Positions 42,153 through 49,893 of a stretch of DNA of 64,000 nucleotides are shown one piece after another. The notes under the pieces are model-generated. The model saw only the letters and a program-made list of their open reading frames with translations. It was not told the DNA's origin and did no database searches. Both the position numbers and the translations under genes were made by a program. This DNA comes from Deefgea tanakiae (GTDB lineage: Bacteria > Pseudomonadota > Gammaproteobacteria > Burkholderiales > Chitinibacteraceae), in contig NZ_CP081150.1 in assembly GCF_019665765.1 (NCBI RefSeq), forward strand, positions 310,001 to 374,000, written 5' to 3'. Numbering within the stretch: position 1 is the first letter of the stretch; every line of letters begins with the position of its first letter.

Positions 42153-42208
42153 GCTGGGCATTACTGCTTCAGCATTTTTTAAAATTCGAAATGTCGAATT
42201 TTACTGTT

Positions 42209-42282
42209 TGGAGGCGGAGGTCGGAATCGAACCGGCGTAAACGGCTTTGCAGGCCGCGGCATAACCATTTTGCTACTCCGCC
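42209..42282 (-). tRNA. tRNA-Cys (anticodon GCA)
   Basis: Acceptor GGCGGAG pairs with CTCCGCC, anticodon GCA in the loop CTGCAAA, CCA encoded. Second-last gene of the tRNA operon. Confidence 0.96.
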
Positions 42283-42327
42283 AGGAGTCTTGCTAATTGA
42301 TGAAAAAAAACTTCATCAATCAATATG

Positions 42328-42403
42328 TGGAGCGGGATAAGAGACTCGAACTCTCGACCTATACCTTGGCAAGGTATCGCTCTACCAACTGAGCTAATCC
42401 CGC
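42328..42403 (-). tRNA. tRNA-Gly (anticodon GCC), copy 1
   Basis: Acceptor GCGGGAT/ATCCCGC, anticodon loop TTGCCAA, CCA encoded; 76 bases. Identical to the three copies beside it. Confidence 0.97.
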
Positions 42404-42423
42404 ATCATGTTTGCTACAAATTT

Positions 42424-42499
42424 TGGAGCGGGATAAGAGACTCGAACTCTCGACCTATACCTTGGCAAGGTATCGCTCTACCAACTGAGCTAATCCCGC
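42424..42499 (-). tRNA. tRNA-Gly (anticodon GCC), copy 2
   Basis: Identical in sequence to the neighbouring Gly genes; its spacer (20 bp to copy 1) is also nearly the same as the spacer to copy 3, pointing to recent tandem duplication. Confidence 0.97.
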
Positions 42500-42519
42500 A
42501 TCATGTTTGATGCAAATTT

Positions 42520-42595
42520 TGGAGCGGGATAAGAGACTCGAACTCTCGACCTATACCTTGGCAAGGTATCGCTCTACCAACTGAGCTAATCCCGC
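42520..42595 (-). tRNA. tRNA-Gly (anticodon GCC), copy 3
   Basis: Identical to the other Gly copies; anticodon loop TTGCCAA. Confidence 0.97.
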
Positions 42596-42635
42596 ATCAC
42601 ATGTGCTGATGCTATGTACTACGCCATTTAATTTG

Positions 42636-42711
42636 TGGAGCGGGATAAGAGACTCGAACTCTCGACCTATACCTTGGCAAGGTATCGCTCTACCAACTGA
42701 GCTAATCCCGC
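42636..42711 (-). tRNA. tRNA-Gly (anticodon GCC), copy 4 (promoter-proximal)
   Basis: Identical to the other Gly copies, with a longer and different 40-bp spacer to copy 3. It is the first gene of the tRNA operon, 39 bp from the -10 box. Confidence 0.97.
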
Positions 42712-42750
42712 ATCCGTGTCTGCATTTCATCTGATTTGCAGAGGAGGCGA

Positions 42751-42779
42751 ATTATGGACAAGGGGCGCGGCGGTGTCAA
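42751..42779 (-). promoter_or_regulatory. Consensus promoter of the tRNA operon
   Basis: On the minus strand TTGACA, 17-bp spacer, CATAAT, followed by a GC-rich discriminator (CGCCTCCTC), the pattern of stringently controlled stable-RNA promoters. The remaining 42780-43025 leader of nadA shows nothing else. Confidence 0.85.
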
Positions 42780-43025
42780 GTCTATGCGTGATTTTTTTTG
42801 CTTATTAGGAGTGTGAATCTTGAAATTAGTGGTATTTAGGACTGAGTTTGCGGTGGCTGGCGTGATAATATTCGGTGATTGATTCGATGTGTTTTAGTAA
42901 AGACAAAAGTTCTTCCACTTTGTTTTGCGCTTATCGCTCATGTATTGCGTGGCCTTTGCGTATGAAAACTTTTGTGCTGTTACTCAGTGCATCGCCTTTG
43001 TGATTTGCTTATATGAGGATCGCCC

Positions 43026-43940
43026 ATGACCCGCGTTGTCACACTTGCTCATTATTATACCGCCCCTGAAATTCAGCAAATGGCGGATAAGGTTGGCGAT
43101 AGCTTAGAGTTGTCTTTGTTTGCGCGTGATGCGGATGCCGACATTATTGTGTTTGCTGGTGTTCGTTTCATGGCTGAAACGGCTAAGATTTTGAATCCGA
43201 ATGCAACGGTGATTTTGCCCGATGCCGGTTCAACCTGTTCTTTGGTAACACAAACCGACGTTAGTGCATTGAAAGCGTGGCGTGAATCTTATCCTGATCA
43301 TGTGCATGTTTCATACATCAATAGCTCTGCAGAGCACAAAGCATTGAGCGATTGGATTGTGACTAGCCGCAACGTCGATGACATCATTGCGCACCTGTAT
43401 GCCGAGGGTAAAAAAGTTATTTTCTCGCCGGATTACAATATGGGCGGGTATTTGAATTATCAGCATGGCTACGATATGCCACTGTGGTCGGCGGTGTGTG
43501 AGGTGCATGATAAATTTAATCAGGCTGCGCTGGATGAGGCCTTCGCCGCATGTACGACGGCCAAATACCTAATTGCCCATCCAGAAAGCCCCTTACCCGT
43601 GTTGAAATTGGCTGATTATGTGGGCTCTACGTCGGGTATGTTGAACTGGATTAAGTCATACGATAAAGAGCCTGATGGCGTGATCTTCGTCGCGACTGAA
43701 GACGGTATTTTGTACAATATGCGTTTGGCGCGCCCCGATTTGAATATCGAACAAGCGCCGATTTACGCCGGTTGCCAGTGCAATTCATGTCCGTATATGA
43801 AGATGAATACCATCAACGCGGTGAAAAATGCGCAAGCCGGAAAGGGCACGGTGATTGATTATCTAACGCCTGCAGATATGGATGCCGCGCGTTTGCCGAT
43901 TGAACGGATGTTGGAATTTTCAAAACGCTATTATGCTTAA
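43026..43940 (+). CDS. nadA: Quinolinate synthase A
   Basis: NadA condenses iminoaspartate with dihydroxyacetone phosphate to quinolinate in NAD synthesis, using a [4Fe-4S] cluster. The 304-residue protein shows the family blocks VTLAHYYTAPEIQQMAD, IIVFAGVRFMAETAKIL, LPDAGSTCS, FSPDYNMGGYL and the cluster region QCNSCPYMKMN. Cluster Cys candidates lie in STCS, in AVCEVHDKF and in CQCNSC. ATG 43026 has GAGG 8 bp upstream. Length suits the shorter NadA type. It is transcribed alone and away from the tRNA operon; nadB and nadC are not in the window. Confidence 0.95.
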   Translation: MTRVVTLAHYYTAPEIQQMADKVGDSLELSLFARDADADIIVFAGVRFMAETAKILNPNATVILPDAGSTCSLVTQTDVSALKAWRESYPDHVHVSYINSSAEHKALSDWIVTSRNVDDIIAHLYAEGKKVIFSPDYNMGGYLNYQHGYDMPLWSAVCEVHDKFNQAALDEAFAACTTAKYLIAHPESPLPVLKLADYVGSTSGMLNWIKSYDKEPDGVIFVATEDGILYNMRLARPDLNIEQAPIYAGCQCNSCPYMKMNTINAVKNAQAGKGTVIDYLTPADMDAARLPIERMLEFSKRYYA

Positions 43941-43963
43941 TTGCTAGTTGCTGCTAGATAAGG

Positions 43964-44008
43964 GTATTTGATTGTAGGTATTGTTAAATATTGGCTGCAA
44001 TCAAATAC
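43964..44008. terminator. Hairpin between convergent nadA and the pilus-like operon
   Basis: GTATTTGATTG and CAATCAAATAC are perfect 11-bp arms around a 23-base loop. It ends both transcripts, lying 24 bp after nadA and 4 bp after the last pseudopilin stop. Confidence 0.65.
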
Positions 44009-44011
44009 ACC

Positions 44012-44518
44012 TTAGCGAGTTCGTCCGCCGCCTTGATTTGGCCAATGCGCAAAGCGCCAGTCTTGATAAGACTTAGCATCTTTAAAGCTAGCGTATTCGT
44101 CGGGGAAATTGTCGGTTTTGAGCGGCTTGGCATTGGATTTACTTTGCACACCCATAAAGCCGCCGCCAGGGCCGCCAATGTAAAGCCAATCTTCGCCAGT
44201 CATCGGGTCTTTGTAAGCTTTGCGCAGGTAGTGGCGAGGGAAGGGTACGCGCGGGTCTTGGACTAAATCTTCAATGCGCTTTGGGTATTGTGTGCCGCCT
44301 GCCGATTGTTGTTCGCTGTATTGCTTGATGGCACGTCGGATTTCATCGCCCATCCGCATTAATTCGGCTTCTTTATTGCGCTGAATACGGTTATGCCAAG
44401 CTTCGCCAACTTGCGCTAGGTAAATGCCCATGATGAGCACTAGCATCAGTGCCCACACATAAGCAAAGCCGCTTTGCTGTGAGTAGTGAGAGTTACCAGC
44501 TGCTATACGGCGTGCCAT
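44012..44518 (-). CDS. Atypical minor pseudopilin, last gene of the operon
   Basis: A 168-residue protein from ATG 44518 (AGAAGGA upstream). Instead of the usual GFTLIE, its N-terminal helix reads GFAYVWALMLVLIMGIY after a short basic leader. The conserved Glu at mature position 5 is missing, as in tip-type pseudopilins of the GspK kind. The rest has DPRVPFPRHYLRKAYKDPMTG, seen in T2SS-like pseudopilins. It overlaps the preceding gene by 26 bp. Confidence 0.85.
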   Translation of the reverse strand: MARRIAAGNSHYSQQSGFAYVWALMLVLIMGIYLAQVGEAWHNRIQRNKEAELMRMGDEIRRAIKQYSEQQSAGGTQYPKRIEDLVQDPRVPFPRHYLRKAYKDPMTGEDWLYIGGPGGGFMGVQSKSNAKPLKTDNFPDEYASFKDAKSYQDWRFAHWPNQGGGRTR

Positions 44519-44882
44519 CGTTGCTAGTTCCTTCTGCGCCACTTTTCAGATCATAAACGCCACTGCCCGTTTCTGGGGCAACAATAATCCATGAGTCTCT
44601 CTTACCTGTAATCGGATCTAGCGGTAATTCACGCAAATATTTTTTACTAACGAGCTCATCTAAGTTGCTTGGATAGCGACCAGTATCGGCAAAAAATTTA
44701 TCAATGCCGTCACGTACTGCGACGAGATTATGCTTGAGCACTGTTTCTTGTGCACGATCGGTTTGCTGGAAATAACGTGGCACAACCAATGTTAATAAAC
44801 TAGCCATAATGGCCAATACAACTAAAAGTTCAATCAGGGTAAAACCCCGATGCTGCTTACCATTCACGATACGGAACTCCAT
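44493..44882 (-). CDS. Pseudopilin (GspG/H-like)
   Basis: A 129-residue prepilin-like protein: short basic leader, cleavage site before FTLIELLVVLAIMASLLTLVV (Glu5 present), then a globular part with DTGRYPSNLDELVSK and DPITGKRDSW as in GspG-type subunits. ATG 44882 overlaps the stop of the upstream pseudopilin by 26 bp; an internal start is possible (VNGKQHRGF). It needs a prepilin peptidase encoded elsewhere. Confidence 0.9.
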   Translation of the reverse strand: MEFRIVNGKQHRGFTLIELLVVLAIMASLLTLVVPRYFQQTDRAQETVLKHNLVAVRDGIDKFFADTGRYPSNLDELVSKKYLRELPLDPITGKRDSWIIVAPETGSGVYDLKSGAEGTSNDGTPYSSW

Positions 44883-45330
44883 TCAGGCCGGTTTGCCCAG
44901 AGGTAGAGTAAACATCATACACGTCGCGACCCTCTGCTGGGGTATCTGCTGGGCTGGCGTAACTCCGTAAACCCCAGGTCTGTGCATTGGTTTTGCTGGG
45001 GCAATCACAAAATGGATCACGGGGTAGACGGCGTAGGAAGTAGATTTTTTTTCCGGCCGGGTCTTTTAAATCTTTAGCGCCTTCAACCAGCGTTTCCAGC
45101 GTGGGCGGATAGCCGGATTCATCGAGTGATTTATTCACCCGATTGGCGTCGACTGCCGCTTTGTATTGATCAATCCCACTGCGGATTTGCCATAAAGCGC
45201 GGCGTAATTCATCTTCTCGATTCCGAGTCGCCGCCACTTGCGACAAGGGCAGGGCCACTGTCGCAAGTACGGCAAGAATGGTTAAGGTCACCATGAGCTC
45301 AATGAGCGTAAATCCGCGATTATGCTTCAT
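44857..45330 (-). CDS. Pseudopilin (minor, GspG/I-like)
   Basis: ATG 45330 (1 bp after the secretin stop) gives 157 residues: leader MKHNRG, then FTLIELMVTLTILAVLATVAL with Glu5. Downstream it has GYPPTLETLVEGAKDLKD and RRLPRDPFCDCPSK; the Cys pair CDC is unusual. The frame is open to 45354 but that part lies in the secretin gene. Member of the coupled operon. Confidence 0.9.
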   Translation of the reverse strand: MKHNRGFTLIELMVTLTILAVLATVALPLSQVAATRNREDELRRALWQIRSGIDQYKAAVDANRVNKSLDESGYPPTLETLVEGAKDLKDPAGKKIYFLRRLPRDPFCDCPSKTNAQTWGLRSYASPADTPAEGRDVYDVYSTSGQTGLNGVPYREW

Positions 45331-45331
45331 T

Positions 45332-47362
45332 TTAGCGACGTCCCATTCCCCCACTTCGTGGTGCTGGTGTCGCAGCAGGTTGCTCAGGCTGCTGAGGTTG
45401 CTGCGCTGAGGGTTGTTGCTCCGATTGCGGCGCAGGCTGCTGTGGTGCAGGTTGCTGTGGTGCAGGTTGCTGTGGTTCTGGCGGCGGAATATACGGCGCT
45501 GGTTGTCCGCCTTGATTATTAATAATCACTGCCGATGAATTGCGCAAACGTAATGGATCCGTACTCATCGCGCCTTCGGTACCGCTATCAAAGTTGGTGA
45601 TGTGGGTCGATGGTAGTGGCAATGAACGAACCACTCGTGGCGTGATTAGCAAAATAAGCTCGGTTTTTTCCTTGGTAGAGCTTTTCGTACCAAAGATGCG
45701 GTCAAATCCAGGTACTGAGCTGAGGAATGGTAAGCCAGAGCCTGCATCCACTTCACTACGTGATAATAAACCAGCTAATACTTGCGTTTCACCATCACGC
45801 GCGGTCATATTCGTTTCCGCGCGGCGAGTACCAATTTGGTAGACCAATAAGCCGCCCTTGGTTGGAATCGTTTTAGTGATGTTAGAGACTTCTAACGTCA
45901 CTTTGACGCTGATTTCGTTATCAACGGTGAGCACGGGCTCAACGTTCAGTGTCAAGCCAACGTCTTGGTAATTGACGTTTTCAGTGCTTGTGCCGTTTGA
46001 TACTGTCGTAGTCACAACAGGAACACGTTCACCGATGAGGATTTTTGCCTTATCACGATTTTTTACGCGAATTTTGGGGTTCGCTAAAATATTCGTTTTC
46101 CCTCTGCTTTGGTTAAAGTTGGCGGTCACTGTTGGCACGCCTAGATTGACCAAAATGTCACTGCTGTTGATATTTTTTAGCTGATCTAAGGTGACCGAGC
46201 CTGGCGTTAATGCCGATGGTGAGGTGGTCACGGTTGTGCCATCTGGATTTTTGGTAATCGTCGGTGGTGCTGCGCCAATCGTATTGCCATAAACCGTAGC
46301 CGACACTGAGCCTGGATATTTGATACCCATATCGAGAACGTCGTTATTACTGACCTCAAGTATTTCCACATCCATTAACACTTCGGATTGCGGAATGTCT
46401 TGTGCCGCGATCAAGCGTTCTGCCACCGCAATCGCTTCGGGTGTATCGCGCATCACCAACATGCTAAGGCGTTCGTCAATATAGACATCACGCGTTTTGA
46501 CCATTTGCTTGATCATCGACAGTACTTGTTTGGGGTCGGCATTCGATAGATAGAATGTCCGCATCACCATGTCTTTGTAATCACGGTCTTTATCGGGGCG
46601 TTTTGGATAAATTAGAATGGTATTGTCATTCAGAATTTTTTTATCCAGCTGATTGGTTGCCAGAATCAAGTTAATGACGTCTTGCACCGTGGTATCGCGT
46701 GCGTAGATTGTTGTTTTTAGGTTCGGAGGTACATCTTTATCAAAAATGAAGTTCACATTACCGATGCGCGAAATGATGTCAAAAACACTCATCATGCTTT
46801 GATCGCGGAACTGCAAGGAGATCGGGCTTTTGAGTGCTTGTGCGAGTGCGGGTCGCAAGCTAGCTTCACGAGATTTACGGCTTTCTAGGTCATTCCGTAA
46901 AATTCTAGCCTCATTATTACGAGGGTTTTCTGCCAAAATTTGGCTGCTAATCGTCAGCGCTTCATCAGGTCGTGTGTCTTTGATTTCCATCGCATATTTC
47001 ATCATCGATGAATGACGAATACCAACTTCAACCAGACGAACGCCCTCAAGGGCACGCATATTATTCGATTCCCAGCTGAGAATCTGCTGGTAGCGACTCA
47101 TTGCCAGTGCAGTGTCACCACGAGCCCGTGCTTGATCACCTTCATTTTGCAGGCGAGATAAAAACTGAAGCAAGCTGGACTGAAAGTTGACGCGCAACTG
47201 TAAGTCATTGGGCGTTTTGGCCAATTGAGCTTGCAGCGTTTTCAGTGCTGCTTCCGGGTTGCCTTCTTCTTGGAACGATTCAGCTTTGTATTGTGCGATA
47301 TCACTAGCACAACCGGCCAAAAAGGCCATCGATAGCATTGAGGTCATTAACGCTCGTTTCAC
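45332..47362 (-). CDS. Secretin lipoprotein with N-terminal TPR-like region (MshL/PilQ/GspD type)
   Basis: A 676-residue outer-membrane channel subunit. The signal peptide ends in a lipobox (LAGC, residues 15-18). Residues 25-180 look like TPR repeats (EGNPEAALKTLQAQL). An STN/N0-like domain follows (ISLQFRDQSMMSVFDII, then TIYARDTTVQDVINLIL) and an N1/N3 domain (VLSMIKQMVKTRDVYID). The secretin core is at about 330-600 (GERVPVVTTTVSNGTSTENVNYQDVGLTL; ELILLITPRVVR). The end is Gln/Pro-rich with tandem QQPAP units. It overlaps the PilP-like gene by 4 bp. Confidence 0.93.
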   Translation of the reverse strand: MKRALMTSMLSMAFLAGCASDIAQYKAESFQEEGNPEAALKTLQAQLAKTPNDLQLRVNFQSSLLQFLSRLQNEGDQARARGDTALAMSRYQQILSWESNNMRALEGVRLVEVGIRHSSMMKYAMEIKDTRPDEALTISSQILAENPRNNEARILRNDLESRKSREASLRPALAQALKSPISLQFRDQSMMSVFDIISRIGNVNFIFDKDVPPNLKTTIYARDTTVQDVINLILATNQLDKKILNDNTILIYPKRPDKDRDYKDMVMRTFYLSNADPKQVLSMIKQMVKTRDVYIDERLSMLVMRDTPEAIAVAERLIAAQDIPQSEVLMDVEILEVSNNDVLDMGIKYPGSVSATVYGNTIGAAPPTITKNPDGTTVTTSPSALTPGSVTLDQLKNINSSDILVNLGVPTVTANFNQSRGKTNILANPKIRVKNRDKAKILIGERVPVVTTTVSNGTSTENVNYQDVGLTLNVEPVLTVDNEISVKVTLEVSNITKTIPTKGGLLVYQIGTRRAETNMTARDGETQVLAGLLSRSEVDAGSGLPFLSSVPGFDRIFGTKSSTKEKTELILLITPRVVRSLPLPSTHITNFDSGTEGAMSTDPLRLRNSSAVIINNQGGQPAPYIPPPEPQQPAPQQPAPQQPAPQSEQQPSAQQPQQPEQPAATPAPRSGGMGRR

Positions 47363-47934
47363 GGCGTTCCTCCTGTCGGCAGCGTTTGCTGCTGATTGAG
47401 TGGTAAATAAGTAAACGTCAACATATCTGGCGTGAGCTTATCGAGGCGATAGCTGCCCAATAAGGTTTCTCCAGGTTGAATTCGGCCCAAGGTATCGCAT
47501 TTCGTGCACAGGACAATTGATTGGCCTTGCCCTTCAACGACCACGTATAGCGTGTTTTTCTCTTTCCATGTTGCGGTAACTTGGAAAGGTAAAGGTGGGG
47601 CCACAGGCACCGGCGTTGGCGTCGGTGGCGGTGGTTTCGTCGGCGGCGGCGGAGTTGGCAGCCAAGATTGCTTAGGGAATAAATCTGCAATCCCAATACC
47701 TAATACCACTGAGGCGGCACTTGCTGTGTTGGCGCCGCTTGCTGCTGACGATTGATCGGCAGCGATACTGGAAGCTTTCGTGGCTTCACTCGCTACTTTT
47801 TGAATTGCTTTTTGCATCGGACGCGCTTTGCTTTCCAGCTCTGGCTCTGCGCTGCTATTGCTTTCTTGCCAATAAAGGTAAGCCGTGACTGCTAAAGTAA
47901 GGCCCAGTACGATTTGTAGGGGACGAGAAAGCAT
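47359..47934 (-). CDS. PilP/GspC-like inner-membrane protein
   Basis: A 191-residue protein with one N-terminal helix (LQIVLGLTLAVTAYLYW), an Ala/Ser-rich linker, a Pro-rich stretch (PPPPTKPPPPTPTPVPVAPPLP region) and a small beta-domain (VTATWKEKNTLYVVVEGQGQS, CTKCDTLGRIQPGETLLGSYRL). This is the layout of PilP/GspC proteins that link the inner-membrane platform to the secretin, which the next gene encodes. It overlaps both neighbours by 1-4 bp. Confidence 0.8.
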   Translation of the reverse strand: MLSRPLQIVLGLTLAVTAYLYWQESNSSAEPELESKARPMQKAIQKVASEATKASSIAADQSSAASGANTASAASVVLGIGIADLFPKQSWLPTPPPPTKPPPPTPTPVPVAPPLPFQVTATWKEKNTLYVVVEGQGQSIVLCTKCDTLGRIQPGETLLGSYRLDKLTPDMLTFTYLPLNQQQTLPTGGTP

Positions 47935-48458
47935 CAGTGTGCCTCCGTCAAATACGAGAGCTGAACTTGAATCGCCAGCCTATCATCTGAGATTTGTTGT
48001 CTTTGTAGATTTAAACTTTCTACTCGGACCCCCGGTGAAGCTTGTAGCTCAAGCAAAAATCGACGCAACTGAAGATAAGTCGCATTCGCAGGGAATTGCA
48101 TGCTGTAACGCATTAATTTGCCATCAGCCTCGGGCTGGCTCTTGTAGTCAATTTGGGTAATGATCACTTTATTATTTGCGGCAAGGTCGTTTAAGCGCCG
48201 TAAAAAGAAAGTAAACGTATCGCTTCGATTTAGCTTTGGTAATGCTTCAGTCGTCGATTTGGCAACGACGGGGGTGCGTAATTGTTGAAATTTGCGTTCA
48301 AGCGCAATCTCGCGTTCATTTAAATCATAGATATACGGCTTGAGGTCTTGGGTATAGAGCATCAAAGCAAAGCCAAGTAAGGCTAAGCCGGCAATACCCA
48401 AGATGCCTGAGTATTTAGGAATCAGTCGCAGATACCAAAAGATTTGTTCTTTACTCAT
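47934..48458 (-). CDS. PilO/GspM-like inner-membrane protein
   Basis: A 174-residue protein with one helix near the N-terminus (SGILGIAGLALLGFALMLYT), a coiled coil (DLNEREIALERKFQQL) and a ferredoxin-like beta-alpha domain (RYSMQFPANATYLQLRRFLLELQASPGVRVESLNL in part), the shape of PilO. Position after a PilN-like and before a PilP-like gene supports it. Confidence 0.82.
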   Translation of the reverse strand: MSKEQIFWYLRLIPKYSGILGIAGLALLGFALMLYTQDLKPYIYDLNEREIALERKFQQLRTPVVAKSTTEALPKLNRSDTFTFFLRRLNDLAANNKVIITQIDYKSQPEADGKLMRYSMQFPANATYLQLRRFLLELQASPGVRVESLNLQRQQISDDRLAIQVQLSYLTEAH

Positions 48459-49105
48459 TTGCTCGCTCCCTGTGATTTGGGGCGTGACAGGGGTTTGCTC
48501 GCCATTACAGCACTGGCAGCCACAGAAGTGGCCTCGCTGGCCTGCTGCTCGATTGCTTCAGGTGCTTGTTTGGCCGTCGCAGATGCCGGCGCGTGCCAAA
48601 AAATTTCCATCGCGGCAACCGCAGGTAATTGTGGATCACCAATCTTTACACTATTTCTAGCTAATGAAACTTGTTTGACCTCATCTTGAGACTGTAGCCG
48701 GTCGACTAGCAATAAAACATCGTTGAGTGTTTTGGCTTCTAAATCCATTTTGATGTCACGCTCAACCGTTGCAATTTCTAAACGAGTAAAGGCGATTTGT
48801 TGCTCCCACACGCGTTCTAACAGCTCAAAAGCAATGTCGTTACTGAGCATTTGATCACGACGAATTTTTTCAACCTTGGCTGAAACCGGCGAGGCATTTC
48901 GCTCGACGGTGGCTTTGGTTTCGCGTTGCTTTAGGCGCAGACTGATTTCATCTTCACGGAGTTCAATTTGATTTTTCTGCTCTTTTGCCACATCAATTTG
49001 TGTCATCACCCACAGAACAGCAATAATGCCGAGTACGGTGAGTGCAAGTCCTAGCCATGGCGTGACTGCGCTTTGTTTATTGAAATCTAATTGCAGTGTT
49101 TTCAT
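48455..49105 (-). CDS. PilN-like inner-membrane protein
   Basis: A 216-residue protein with a short cytoplasmic start (MKTLQLDFNKQ), one helix (WLGLALTVLGIIAVLWVMT), a coiled coil and a small periplasmic domain. The PilN role (bridge between the PilM-like cytoplasmic protein and the PilO-like protein) is inferred from topology and gene order. The Ala/Gln-rich C-terminal tail (about 170-216) is probably disordered. It overlaps both neighbours by 4 bp. Confidence 0.8.
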   Translation of the reverse strand: MKTLQLDFNKQSAVTPWLGLALTVLGIIAVLWVMTQIDVAKEQKNQIELREDEISLRLKQRETKATVERNASPVSAKVEKIRRDQMLSNDIAFELLERVWEQQIAFTRLEIATVERDIKMDLEAKTLNDVLLLVDRLQSQDEVKQVSLARNSVKIGDPQLPAVAAMEIFWHAPASATAKQAPEAIEQQASEATSVAASAVMASKPLSRPKSQGASK

Positions 49106-49893
49106 TCGTGATTATCCACCGCCAGAAATTGCGGGTGCACTGGGCCCAGCCATTCAAAATCAAAATCTGCGGATTTAACGCTTCTGAGCGTGACATCAGA
49201 TGACGTTAAGTAGATATGCTCAGGTAAAAACTGGCCACTTAAGACTGCAGCTTCGCGCACTAAGGCGGCAAGCGACAGTGTTTGTTCTTCTGAATCCAGT
49301 TGCACGGGCAGCGTGACCAAGCCTTGCCAGGCTTTTTCACGATAAAACCCCACAATCGCGTGGCCCATTTCTAGGATAACCAAGGCGTGCTCAGCATCTT
49401 TCATTGTTTTGCGATGCTGGTTGACTGCTGTCGTGAACAGTGGCTCAACTTTGCCGAGCTTGAGTTTGCTCGCGCGGCACAGTTCGGCGAAGGTTTGATA
49501 TAAACCTTCTTCAAACGCGGCGGCGATACGCGGCTGTCCGTATTGACCATCCGAAATACGAATGCGCCAAGAATCAGTATTCACGCCATATTGCTGGGCT
49601 AGCAAAAGTCGCGCGTAGTTTTCCCAATCGCTATCTTTGCCAAGGCTGGTTTGCCAAGGCAAACATACATAGCGTACCCATGGCGAGCCAAACACCAAGT
49701 CAACGCGATCTTGCCCTAGACGACCACGCGGTACTTGATTGAACATATCTTGTAGGCGCGGCACCAACACATCGGGCGATGGATCGACCGAGGCACGACG
49801 GCGGCTCAGCACTTCGCCGCCAAAGTTCACACTCGAGAGGCGGATACGCTGCTTGCCAAACCACGCACAGTGATTAATCAACAAAGGTGACAC
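49102..49893 (-). CDS. PilM/GspL-like cytoplasmic protein
   Basis: A 263-residue soluble protein that reads as an actin-like PilM/MshI/GspL cytoplasmic domain without a membrane helix (VDLVFGSPWVRYVCLPWQ, then ALVILEMGHAIVGFYREKAW). GTG 49893 is chosen because AGGA lies 8 bp upstream; the frame is open to 49920, and any start overlaps the end of the ATPase gene. It probably docks the ATPase to the PilN-like protein. Confidence 0.78.
   Translation of the reverse strand: MSPLLINHCAWFGKQRIRLSSVNFGGEVLSRRRASVDPSPDVLVPRLQDMFNQVPRGRLGQDRVDLVFGSPWVRYVCLPWQTSLGKDSDWENYARLLLAQQYGVNTDSWRIRISDGQYGQPRIAAAFEEGLYQTFAELCRASKLKLGKVEPLFTTAVNQHRKTMKDAEHALVILEMGHAIVGFYREKAWQGLVTLPVQLDSEEQTLSLAALVREAAVLSGQFLPEHIYLTSSDVTLRSVKSADFDFEWLGPVHPQFLAVDNHE

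Noticed and set aside
42328-42711. Regular 76-bp repeats with short spacers, at first sight like a CRISPR array
   Set aside because: Each repeat folds as a full tRNA-Gly with encoded CCA and anticodon GCC; spacers are short, similar to one another and not spacer-like.
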